From: Draconibacterium orientale
Lineage (GTDB): Bacteria; Bacteroidota; Bacteroidia; Bacteroidales; JAADGE01
Reading direction: 5' to 3'
Length of the DNA stretch: 10,909 bases
NCBI GenBank assembly: GCA_020718265.1
Contig: DYSM01000077.1
Coordinates: forward strand, 1-10,909
Positions 1-6,499 of this stretch are shown one piece after another; the first letter of the stretch is position 1; the number at the start of each line of letters is the position of its first letter. The notes below the pieces were generated by a model that saw nothing but the letters and a program-made list of their open reading frames with translations, ran no database searches and was not told the origin of the DNA. A program made the position numbers and the translations under genes.

Positions 1-587
1 GTTTTCTTACAAATACTAATTATGAGCCGAATGGTAAAAAAATCGGGAAATCGGTTCAAACCGTTGTAACAAAATCTGATAATGCAATTGTTTTAAAATC
101 AGAAACTTTTAACATCAAAGAAGATACAGTTTTGTACAGTGTTGATGTAAAAATGACATGCAAAAACGGAAAATGGTATGTGGACATGAGCAACATGCTT
201 GACCCGACTATGCTCTCGCAATACAAAGATATGCAAGTTGTTGTGGACGCCGATGAGATGGAAATTCCGGAAAAACCAACCGTCTGACAGAAATTTTACG
301 ACGCTAATGTTACCGCAACGATTTCAAATCAAGGTTTAAAAATTATGTCAATTACGATTGCAATTACAAATCGCATGGTTGAAAAAAGAGAAACAATCAC
401 AACACCGGCAGGCACATTCGATTGTTACAATATCACTTACGATGTGCAAACGGGCATGGGTTTCGTAAAAACTAACACAAAAACAGCCGAATGGTACTCA
501 AAAAAAGCCGGCAGCGTGCGCACGGAAACGTTCGACAAAAAAGGAAAATTGATGGGTTATTCTCAAATTACCTCAATTAAAAAGTAA
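1..587 (+). pseudogene. TapB/DUF3108-like protein, 5' truncated by window edge and interrupted by in-frame TGA
   Basis: One continuous frame (codons starting at position 3) runs to the TAA at 585-587, broken only by a TGA at 285-287. The 94 residues before it and the 99 after it read as one domain. I recognise the family pattern: a YEPNGKK-type start, a KNGKWYVDMSNML segment, VDADEMEIPE, then ITNRMVEKRETITTPAGTFDCY, AEWYSKKAG and KGKLMGYS near the end. This resembles the TapB/DUF3108-like exported proteins of Bacteroidota, whose role is not well established. From memory, the residue before the Gln after the stop is normally Gly (a VGQ motif), so a GGA to TGA change explains the break. The downstream part could only be made alone from the ATG at 345, which has no convincing ribosome site. 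It could be a young pseudogene, a sequencing error or a readthrough gene. The N terminus lies outside the window. Confidence 0.7.
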
Positions 588-607
588 AATTATTCAAAAA
601 TCAACAT

Positions 608-637
608 AAAGCTCTGCAATTTTGCGGAGCTTTTTTT
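608..637 (+). terminator. Intrinsic terminator after the TapB-like gene
   Basis: A stem of AAAGCTCTGC (608-617) pairs with GCGGAGCTTT (624-633), with one T-G wobble and the six-base loop AATTTT. A run of seven T follows directly (631-637). It lies 21 bases after the stop codon of the TapB-like gene, as expected for a Rho-independent terminator. Confidence 0.85.
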
Positions 638-638
638 G

Positions 639-646
639 TATTTTTG
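639..646 (+). promoter_or_regulatory. Bacteroidota -7 box for yigZ
   Basis: TATTTTTG matches the Bacteroidota -7 consensus TAnnTTTG and sits 20 bases before the yigZ start, giving a leader of about 14 bases. No TTTG at the usual 18-21 base spacing was found; the nearest TTTG (621-624) is only 14 bases away. The call therefore rests on the -7 box and its position just after a terminator. Confidence 0.45.
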
Positions 647-666
647 TCTGATATTTTCAAATGTAA

Positions 667-1263
667 ATGGCTCAATTTTCAGACGAATTTCTTACTATTT
701 CCGCACAGACAGAAGGCTTTTTCAAAGACAAAGGCAGTCGATTCTTGGCTTTTGCATTTCCGATAAAGTCTGAAAATGAGATTGATACATTTCGTGCCGA
801 ACTTAAAAAGCGTTTTTACGATGCTCGCCACCATGTGTATGCGTTTCGCTTGGGCGCGGATGCAAAAACCTATCGAGCAAGCGACGACGGCGAACCTGCA
901 AATTCCTCCGGACAGCCTGTGCTGGGCGTGTTGCGCTCGCACGAACTTACAAATGTGCTAATTGTGGTTGTGCGCTATTTTGGCGGCACAAAACTCGGCG
1001 TTCCCGGCTTGATTCACGCATACCGAACTGCTGCCGAAGACGCAATTTCAAACGCAAAAATTGTAACCGAAACCGTAAAAATTAAACTAAGTCTAAATTT
1101 TGAATACACAAAACTAAACGATGTTATGCACATTTTGAAATCAGAAATGATTGAGCCGACCGAACAAATTTTTGAAATGCAATGTGAACTCAAATGTTTC
1201 GTCAGACAAGCTGATTTTGAACGAATTACAGGTCGCTTGCAAAAAGTTTGTGTTGTTCAATGA
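667..1263 (+). CDS. yigZ: YigZ/IMPACT (UPF0029) family protein
   Basis: The 198-residue product is a full-length member of the YigZ/IMPACT family. The signature block DDGEPANSSGQP (residues 73-84) is followed by VVRYFGGTKLGVPGL (101-115) and the helix HAYRTAAEDAI, which is the conserved face of the UPF0029 domain. Residues from about 137 to the end fit the C-terminal DUF1949 ferredoxin-like domain. There is no signal peptide or membrane segment, so it should be cytoplasmic. The eukaryotic homologue IMPACT regulates the eIF2-alpha kinase GCN2; the bacterial role is not settled. The ATG at 667 is preferred because the ATG at 661 runs straight into TAA. The gene stands alone after a terminator and converges on batC, with 62 bases between the two stops. 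Its TGA stop at the usual family length shows that TGA is a normal stop codon here. Confidence 0.9.
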   Translation: MAQFSDEFLTISAQTEGFFKDKGSRFLAFAFPIKSENEIDTFRAELKKRFYDARHHVYAFRLGADAKTYRASDDGEPANSSGQPVLGVLRSHELTNVLIVVVRYFGGTKLGVPGLIHAYRTAAEDAISNAKIVTETVKIKLSLNFEYTKLNDVMHILKSEMIEPTEQIFEMQCELKCFVRQADFERITGRLQKVCVVQ

Positions 1264-1266
1264 ATC

Positions 1267-1322
1267 GTAGAGTTTACAGTTTAACTCTCATCTTTCTAAA
1301 CTTTTCACGTTACAAACTCTCT
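1267..1322. repeat. Degenerate 8-base array between convergent yigZ and batC stops
   Basis: Between the two stop codons the sequence falls into 8-base steps. AACTCTCA at 1283, AACTTTTC at 1299 and AACTCTCT at 1315 are spaced exactly 16 bases, with looser units between them. AGAGTTT (1269-1275) and AAACTCT (1314-1320) form an inverted pair that could fold over the gap, and a shorter AGAGTT/AACTCT pair lies at 1269-1288. No T-run follows either, so a terminator role is uncertain. Confidence 0.35.
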
Positions 1323-1325
1323 GTC

Positions 1326-2324
1326 CTACCAATCTTTTTCAAGTTTTGTACGTGTAGCGTTTTTTTGGTCTTTTTTGAGTTTATCCTGAGTTTGCTTATC
1401 GTTTTGGCGGATAATATTCAGCAATTGTTTGGCGGCTTCGTCGGACATCATGATAGCTTTTGGCAGCGTGTCGGGGTCTTCGTTGTCCGGCGTGCCGTCG
1501 TTGTCCGAATCGGTATCTCGATAATCGGGTTTGCCGTCTTTGTCGGTATCTTTGGGTTGTTCCGGATTTTGACCGGCTTCGTAACTGTCCGGGATTCCGT
1601 CATTATCAGAATCTTGGTCTTTGTAGTCCTGAGTTTTGTCGTTGTCGGAATCGCGTGGTTTTCCGCCTTTTTCGTTCTCGGTTTCATCCGGAATTCCGTC
1701 GCCGTCCGAATCTTTTTTCTGATTTTTATCGCCTTCGTTGTTCTTATCCTGATTTTTGTCGTCTTTTTTGTCCTCGTTTTTGTCTTGATTTTTATCGTCG
1801 TCGCCGTTTTTGCTTTGGTCGTTTTGGTTATTTTGATTTTGACTATTCAATTTTTTCAAAAGCTCGTTTGCAATGAAGTAGTTGAATTTCACATCTTTAT
1901 CAGTCGGATTGTTTCGCATGGATTGTTTGAAAGCTTCCACGGCTGTTTCAAGTTTTTTGAGTCCGTTTTCCGTATCTTTTCCGGCAAGAAGTTCTTCGGT
2001 TTGCTTCATGCGTAAGTTTCCCAAGTTGTACCACGCGTCGGCTAAAAGTTTTGTATTTGTTTGATTTTCAGTAATTTTTACAAAATATTCCTCAGCTTTA
2101 TCGTACTCTTTTTTTCTGTAAAGTGTGTTTGCTAAATTGTATTGCGCCGCATAAGAGGTTGAATCTTTTGCCAAGGCGTGTTTATAATGTTTCTCAGCCT
2201 CGGCAAATTGCGAAGCGTCATAAGCCTTATTTCCTTTGCGAATATACGACAATTCTGCTTGCGCAAACGAGTTGAAAGTTGTAAAAATCAATACGATAAC
2301 CGTAAAAATAGTTCTATATTTCAT
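1326..2324 (-). CDS. batC: BatC, TPR protein with a thrombospondin-type-3-like acidic repeat block
   Basis: The 332-residue product starts with a signal peptide (about residues 1-22, ending FNSFAQA), so it should be exported to the periplasm. Residues 25-140 hold tetratricopeptide repeats, for example GNKAYDASQFAEAEKHYKHA and NLANTLYRKKEYDKAEEYF. Residues 161-204 are a very polar Asn/Gln/Asp/Lys linker, usual for BatC. Residues 205-285 are unusual: repeated D-D-G-P-D units such as DSDGDGIPDETE, DSDNDGIPDSYE and DSDNDGTPDNEDPD, the pattern of calcium-binding TSP3 repeats. The C terminus (291-332) returns to the family pattern, with SDEAAKQLLNII and a final KLEKDW. It is the last gene of the bat operon, 104 bases after batB; I found no consensus promoter in that gap. 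BatC is thought to scaffold Bat protein interactions. Family assignment is firm; the calcium role is inferred. Confidence 0.88.
   Translation of the reverse strand: MKYRTIFTVIVLIFTTFNSFAQAELSYIRKGNKAYDASQFAEAEKHYKHALAKDSTSYAAQYNLANTLYRKKEYDKAEEYFVKITENQTNTKLLADAWYNLGNLRMKQTEELLAGKDTENGLKKLETAVEAFKQSMRNNPTDKDVKFNYFIANELLKKLNSQNQNNQNDQSKNGDDDKNQDKNEDKKDDKNQDKNNEGDKNQKKDSDGDGIPDETENEKGGKPRDSDNDKTQDYKDQDSDNDGIPDSYEAGQNPEQPKDTDKDGKPDYRDTDSDNDGTPDNEDPDTLPKAIMMSDEAAKQLLNIIRQNDKQTQDKLKKDQKNATRTKLEKDW
1470..1712 (-). repeat. TSP3-like calcium-binding repeat block within batC
   Basis: This stretch encodes residues 205-285 of BatC. At least four units carry the core DxDxDGxPD or a close variant: DSDGDGIPD, DSDNDGIPD, DTDKDGKPD and DSDNDGTPD, joined by Gly/Pro/Lys-rich spacers. 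The plus strand shows matching repeats of the type GTCCGAATC and GTCGGAATC. Because of this composition, the opposite strand has long open but spurious frames. Confidence 0.85.
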
Positions 2325-2428
2325 TTTATTTCAATCTAATTTTATAGATTCTGCATTTCATGCCAATTTCTATATTTTTGAAAAAATTCCAATACTTATG
2401 ACTAAATACACATTAAACTGTGATTTTT

Positions 2429-3469
2429 CTACTCAAATATTTTTAAATTTCTGAGCCAACGATTTTTCCGTTCAAGTATAAAAAATTCTACACAAACCAA
2501 CAACAACGCAAACCAGACAAGATAGATGTAATAGTCGTCATATTCAGCAACTTCCATTTTAACTTTTGATTTTGTCGTTTCAGAAAGTTGATCCGCAATT
2601 TTGGACAAACCGGACTCAATATTGTTTCCCGATGTGTAAATTCCGTGTCCTGCTTCGGCAATTTTCATCAACACATCTTCATTTAATTTTGTTAAAACAT
2701 TGTTACCGGCTGCATCTTTCTTGTAGCCGCCGTTTTTTTGGTCGGGAATGGTTACGGCGTGTGGCAAACCCATGCCGATTGTTGAAACTGTAATACCTTG
2801 TTCGTAAGCCACTTGCGCGGCTTCGATAGCTTCTTCTTCGTGATTTTCGCCGTCCGAAATCAAAATCAAAACTTTGCCGGTTTCAGTTTCGGGATTGAAT
2901 GAGTTAATCGCATGATTGATAGCAGCTTTCAAGTTCGTGCCTTGCACCGGAATTGCGTTTGTGTTTACAGCTTCGAGGTAAAGCTCCGCTCCGGAATAAT
3001 CGCTTGTAAGCGGAATTTGCGTGTAAGCCTCGCCGCCAAACACCACGAGCCCGATTTTATCGTCTTTGGTTTTTTGCAACAAGCGCACAATGGCTTGTTT
3101 GGCGCGTTCGAGGCGATTGGGCTTAATATCTTCTGCCAACATACTGTTTGAAACGTCCAAAGCTATCACAATTTCTGCACTTTCCCGTTCGGATTCTTCC
3201 GTTTTTGAACCATATTGCGGGCGTGCGATTGCAAAAACCAAACTTGCCAAAACAAGAATTAAGATGCTAAATTTCAACCAATTGCGAAACAAGGATGCTT
3301 CCGGCATCAATTTTTCAATCAAATTTCTGTCGCCCAAGCGGTCTAATGCTTTTCCTTTCAAATATTGCACAAACACAAATATGCCGACAATTACCGGAAT
3401 TGTAAGCAAAAGATACAGATAATCAGAGTTTTGAAACTGAAAAAGTTGTATATTATCGGGTGTTTTCAT
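2429..3469 (-). CDS. batB: BatB, membrane-anchored VWA-domain protein
   Basis: The 346-residue product has membrane segments at about residues 17-35, 64-82 and 312-331, with a von Willebrand factor A domain between the second and third. The metal-ion-dependent adhesion site is intact: DVSNS at 105-109, the Thr of QGTNL at 178 and the Asp of ISDGEN at 206. The conserved SMLAEDIKPNRLERAK helix follows the first motif. The VWA domain should face the periplasm, with the N-terminal loop and C-terminal tail short. Bat proteins were named for aerotolerance in Bacteroides, and VWA domains of this kind pair with MoxR ATPases. It is a clear paralogue of the upstream batA gene and follows it after 45 bases that hold a tandem array. 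It probably belongs to the same transcript, which starts upstream of moxR. The stop is TAG at 2429-2431. Confidence 0.93.
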   Translation of the reverse strand: MKTPDNIQLFQFQNSDYLYLLLTIPVIVGIFVFVQYLKGKALDRLGDRNLIEKLMPEASLFRNWLKFSILILVLASLVFAIARPQYGSKTEESERESAEIVIALDVSNSMLAEDIKPNRLERAKQAIVRLLQKTKDDKIGLVVFGGEAYTQIPLTSDYSGAELYLEAVNTNAIPVQGTNLKAAINHAINSFNPETETGKVLILISDGENHEEEAIEAAQVAYEQGITVSTIGMGLPHAVTIPDQKNGGYKKDAAGNNVLTKLNEDVLMKIAEAGHGIYTSGNNIESGLSKIADQLSETTKSKVKMEVAEYDDYYIYLVWFALLLVCVEFFILERKNRWLRNLKIFE

Positions 3470-3478
3470 TGAAATTAG

Positions 3479-3516
3479 ACTTTGAAACTTTACAAACTTT
3501 ATGACTTTAAAACTTT
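3479..3516. repeat. ACTTT tandem array between batA and batB
   Basis: ACTTT occurs five times on the plus strand, at 3479, 3487, 3496, 3504 and 3512, a spacing of 8, 9, 8 and 8 bases. The array fills almost the whole gap between batA and batB, and its last unit overlaps the batA stop codon (3515-3517). It has no obvious terminator fold. Confidence 0.6.
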
Positions 3517-4516
3517 ACGGTAAACTTCGGAAAAGTGTCAATCTCAAAAGCAATTCTAAAAGCATAAAAATACCTGCAAATAGTGCGAAAATGAAGTATT
3601 CATCTTTTTTTAGATTAAATTCTCGAACATAAATTTTCGATTTTTCCATCTTATCAATCTCTTCATAAATAGATGTCAATTTGGCGTTATCCGTGGCTCT
3701 GAAATAGGTTCCGCCTGTTTTTTTTGCTATCTCTGTGAGCGAATTTTCGTCGATACGAACTTCCATGTTTTTGAAATAAACGCGTCCGAACGGATCTTGA
3801 ACAGGGTAGGGCGCCATGCCGTTTTTTCCGACACCGATTGTGTACACGCGAATGCCATATTTTTTTGCCAAATCCGCAGCCGTGAGCGGGTCGATTTCGC
3901 CGGCATTATTTTCGCCGTCGGTAAGCAAAATGATAACTTTGCTGTTCGCTTTACTCGAAGTCAAGCGTTCAACGGCGTTCGCCAAACCCATACCGATTGC
4001 GGTTCCGTCTTCTATAAGTCCTTGATTTATACCTGAAAACAGATTTATTATTTGCTTTCTGTCCGAAGTCAGCGGACATTGCGTAAAACTTTCGCCCGAA
4101 AAAACCACGAGCCCGACTTGGTCGTTTTCGCGTCCGGCAATGAATTTCATTGCAATATCTTTGGACGCATCGAGGCGGTTTGGCGTAAAATCACGCGCCA
4201 ACATACTGCTCGAAATATCTAAGGCGATTACAATGTCGATGCCTTCAATTTCCTTTTCAGGTGGTTGATTTTGAACGGATTGAGGTTTTGAAATTATGGC
4301 AACTAACGCAGCTATCGTCAAAAGTCGCAATAGAAACAAACTGTGTCTGAATTGCTTTTTCAGTGTCAATTTTTCTTGTTTGAAACTTTTAATACTTGAT
4401 ATTGAGAGCGTTGCTTGCGAATTTCGCTTCTTGAGCACATACCATAAAAGCATAAGCGGAAAAATTACCGCCAAAAGCCAAAAATACTCCGGATTTTCAA
4501 AATAGATATTCTTCAT
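3515..4516 (-). CDS. batA: BatA, membrane-anchored VWA-domain protein
   Basis: The 333-residue product has N-terminal membrane segments at about residues 10-27 and 59-76, a VWA domain from about 92 to 290 and a final membrane segment at about 306-329. The MIDAS residues are present: DISSS at 100-104, the Thr of EDGTAIG at 172 and the Asp of LLTDGEN at 200. SMLARDFTPNRLDASK matches the same helix in BatB. The family is thought to work with BatB as a periplasm-facing, metal-binding adaptor pair linked to the MoxR ATPase; the direct target is unknown. The start follows the stop of the BatD-like gene by only 2 bases, which suggests translational coupling. Its length and domain order are typical, and no damaged motif was seen. 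Confidence 0.93.
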   Translation of the reverse strand: MKNIYFENPEYFWLLAVIFPLMLLWYVLKKRNSQATLSISSIKSFKQEKLTLKKQFRHSLFLLRLLTIAALVAIISKPQSVQNQPPEKEIEGIDIVIALDISSSMLARDFTPNRLDASKDIAMKFIAGRENDQVGLVVFSGESFTQCPLTSDRKQIINLFSGINQGLIEDGTAIGMGLANAVERLTSSKANSKVIILLTDGENNAGEIDPLTAADLAKKYGIRVYTIGVGKNGMAPYPVQDPFGRVYFKNMEVRIDENSLTEIAKKTGGTYFRATDNAKLTSIYEEIDKMEKSKIYVREFNLKKDEYFIFALFAGIFMLLELLLRLTLFRSLP

Positions 4517-4518
4517 TT

Positions 4519-5517
4519 TTAGCTCAAAATAGGTTTCTCATCGTTAATCGGCTCAGATTCAGCAGTGTTCAAATCGGATTTTGGCGTTTCCGGTTTCGTA
4601 AGTTCGATAAATTCAAACGCGTGTTGTAAACTCAAATCGTTTTCATGCGCAAGCGGAACAAGTTTAGCAAACTTTACCAAATCGGCAAGCGGAAAAATGT
4701 TGTGCAACTTTTGTTTTGCCTCTACAGGCATTGGTGTGCGTTGCACGGATTGCAAAATTTGGTCAGCCGTATATTCCATCGCCGGAATCGAAAATCGTTC
4801 TTCCAAATATGTGCGCAAAATTTCCGTCAATTCAGAATGATAATCTTTGTAACGGTCTTGCTGCCAGAGTCTTTTCTCTTTTAAAACCGATAATTTTTCC
4901 AAAGCTGTAACATGTGGAGGTATTTTCGGAATTGGCTTAACTTCAACAGGTTTATTTCGTTTATGTCTGATATAGAAATAGATAGCAACAGCAATCAAAG
5001 CCAAAATCAATAACGAAATCAGAACGTAATTTCCGTATAAATCCCAAAATTCCTTGAACGTCCATGGCGTTTGAATTTGCGGTTTTATGTCCAAAAGCGG
5101 AATTGCCTGCGTTGTGTCAATGCGCGCCATGAGTAAAGAATCAGGCTGTAAGTAGCTCACTTTCAATATTAACGGATTTGTCAGCGTTGTGTCGTTATCA
5201 ATAATAAATGCGAACGGTGCAATATTGAAAACACTGTCTTCAAAGCTCGTAATCACATACTTTTGTTGTAAATCGCCATTTTTTGCTGTATCAAGCGGAT
5301 TGGCAGAAATTATTTCGATTCCGTCAATGAGTGTGCCGTCAAATTCAGGAAAAAGTATTTCATTTCCGACTTTCGGGCTGATACTGAACGTGATACCGAT
5401 TTGGTCGCCGACTAACATTTGTGTTGTATCAAGAACAACTTTTTGGGCAAACAGATGTCCAAAGACTCCGATGAGCAGAACTACAAAAATTAATTTTAAA
5501 TATTTGAATTTCAACAT
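4519..5517 (-). CDS. BatD-like membrane protein with DUF4381-type cytoplasmic tail
   Basis: The 332-residue product has a signal peptide (about residues 1-24, ending HLFAQ), then a beta-rich periplasmic part (25-150) opening with VVLDTTQMLVGDQIGITF, which resembles the first domain of BatD. One strong membrane segment lies at about 164-183, followed by a basic RHKRNK stop-transfer sequence. The cytoplasmic tail (200-310) carries PPHVTALEKL, the LWQQDRYKDYHSELTEILR helix and YLEERFSIPAMEYTADQIL, a pattern I associate with DUF4381-type proteins next to VWA genes. It sits where Bacteroidota bat clusters usually carry this unnamed protein, between the DUF58 and batA genes, with gaps of 12 and 2 bases. 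It may link the cytoplasmic MoxR/DUF58 side to the membrane VWA side. No gene name is given because it is far shorter than classical BatD. Confidence 0.82.
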   Translation of the reverse strand: MLKFKYLKLIFVVLLIGVFGHLFAQKVVLDTTQMLVGDQIGITFSISPKVGNEILFPEFDGTLIDGIEIISANPLDTAKNGDLQQKYVITSFEDSVFNIAPFAFIIDNDTTLTNPLILKVSYLQPDSLLMARIDTTQAIPLLDIKPQIQTPWTFKEFWDLYGNYVLISLLILALIAVAIYFYIRHKRNKPVEVKPIPKIPPHVTALEKLSVLKEKRLWQQDRYKDYHSELTEILRTYLEERFSIPAMEYTADQILQSVQRTPMPVEAKQKLHNIFPLADLVKFAKLVPLAHENDLSLQHAFEFIELTKPETPKSDLNTAESEPINDEKPILS

Positions 5518-5529
5518 TTTACCAAATAT

Positions 5530-6393
5530 TTATCTATGTTTAAAAAGTTGTAATAACGGTTTGATGTAATCTTGGTCTGTGCGCAGCCGAGCGGAATCGA
5601 CACCAAGTTTTTTGAATGTATCCAACATAGAATCAAGTTGTTGCTTGTAATGTCGCGCATAATTTGTGCGAACGCGTTTGTTTGATGTATTAACCCAAAT
5701 TTCTTCGGCAGTTTCGGCATCTTTCATTTTCACAAAACCGATGTTCGGAATCTGTTCTTCGCCGATGTCGTAAATTTGCAACGCAACTAAATCGTGTTTA
5801 TAACTCGCTATCTGTAAGGCTTTTGTATAGTTTTCTGCAATAAAATCAGAAATCAAAAAAACGGTTGCGCGCTTTTTTATCACGTTTGTAAAATATTGCA
5901 GCACGCCCGCGATGTCGGTTTTCGTGCTTTGGGGCTGAAAATCAATTAATTCGCGTATAATTCTCAAAATATGCGTTTTCCCTTTTTGCGGCGGAATAAA
6001 TTTTTCAATTTTGTCCGAAAAGAAAATTACGCCGATTTTATCGTTGTTCTGAATTGCCGAAAACGAAAGAACAGCAGCGAGTTCCGTAACCAAATCCTGC
6101 TTAAATTGCTTGCGCGTACCGAACATTTTCGAGCCGCTCATATCGACGAGTAACATTACGGTCAGTTCGCGCTCTTCTTCAAACACCTTTATATATGCCT
6201 TGTCTTGGCGCGCGGTTACGTTCCAATCTATGCTGCGAACATCGTCACCAAACTGATATTCACGCACTTCCGCAAACGCCATACCGCGTCCTTTGAACGC
6301 GCTGTGGTATTCGCCCGCAAACACGTGCTTGCTCAGCCCTCGAGTTTTTATCTCAATCGCTCTGACTTTTTTTATGAGTTCGGTTGCATCCAT
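5530..6393 (-). CDS. DUF58 (VWA-like) protein of the bat operon
   Basis: The 287-residue soluble product has no signal peptide or membrane segment. The DUF58 core is clear: GMAFAEVREYQFGDDVRSID followed by WNVTARQ and a KVFEEERE segment. Next comes a VWA-type metal site, LLVDMSGSKMFG, with D84, S86 and S88 in the DxSxS positions. DUF58 proteins are usual partners of MoxR ATPases and are probably cytoplasmic adaptors or substrates in metal-insertion or assembly work; the precise target here is unknown. The gene follows moxR after 106 bases, most of them two phased tandem arrays, and precedes the BatD-like gene by 12 bases. The ATG at 6391-6393 is preceded by GAAGAG. Some relatives carry an N-terminal membrane anchor; this one does not. 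Confidence 0.92.
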   Translation of the reverse strand: MDATELIKKVRAIEIKTRGLSKHVFAGEYHSAFKGRGMAFAEVREYQFGDDVRSIDWNVTARQDKAYIKVFEEERELTVMLLVDMSGSKMFGTRKQFKQDLVTELAAVLSFSAIQNNDKIGVIFFSDKIEKFIPPQKGKTHILRIIRELIDFQPQSTKTDIAGVLQYFTNVIKKRATVFLISDFIAENYTKALQIASYKHDLVALQIYDIGEEQIPNIGFVKMKDAETAEEIWVNTSNKRVRTNYARHYKQQLDSMLDTFKKLGVDSARLRTDQDYIKPLLQLFKHR

Positions 6394-6398
6394 CTCTT

Positions 6399-6447
6399 CA
6401 GTGAACAGTAAACAGTAATCAGTTATCTATTAACAGTTTATTAATGA
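6399..6447. repeat. Seven-base tandem array (CAGTNAN) upstream of the DUF58 gene
   Basis: Seven consecutive 7-base units start at 6399, 6406, 6413, 6420, 6427, 6434 and 6441. The best copies are CAGTGAA, CAGTAAA, CAGTAAT and CAGTTAT; the fifth and seventh units are degenerate. The phase is kept exactly over 49 bases. The array begins 6 bases upstream of the DUF58 start codon, so it occupies the place of its ribosome-binding region. Confidence 0.7.
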
Positions 6448-6449
6448 GA

Positions 6450-6497
6450 AAAATTATCTAATTCTCAAATTCCCTAATTTTCAAATTTTCAAATTAC
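6450..6497. repeat. Eight-base tandem array (CWAATTNN) downstream of moxR
   Basis: AATT occurs at 6452, 6460, 6468, 6476, 6484 and 6492, exactly every 8 bases, in units such as CTAATTCT, CAAATTCC, CTAATTTT and CAAATTTT. The array starts two bases after the 7-base array and ends two bases before the moxR stop codon, so the two arrays together fill nearly the whole gap. Confidence 0.7.
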
Positions 6498-6499
6498 GT

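Noticed and set aside
285..287. TGA read as glycine (alternative code) or selenocysteine
   Set aside because: yigZ and hepT end at TGA at their normal family lengths, so TGA is a stop here. The family position is Gly rather than Cys, and no clear SECIS-like hairpin follows the codon.
1248..2015. A 255-residue hydrophobic open frame on the plus strand
   Set aside because: It is antisense to batC. The Asp/Asn/Lys-rich linker and repeats give Val/Leu/Phe-rich frames on the other strand. It has no family pattern, and batC has clear TPR and C-terminal motifs.
2325..2428. Separate promoter for batC in the 104-base gap after batB
   Set aside because: No TAnnTTTG box with a suitable TTTG was found on the minus strand. 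The gap is AT-rich with only imperfect inverted repeats.
6399..6497. CRISPR array
   Set aside because: The units are only 7 and 8 bases with no unique spacers, and no cas genes are present.
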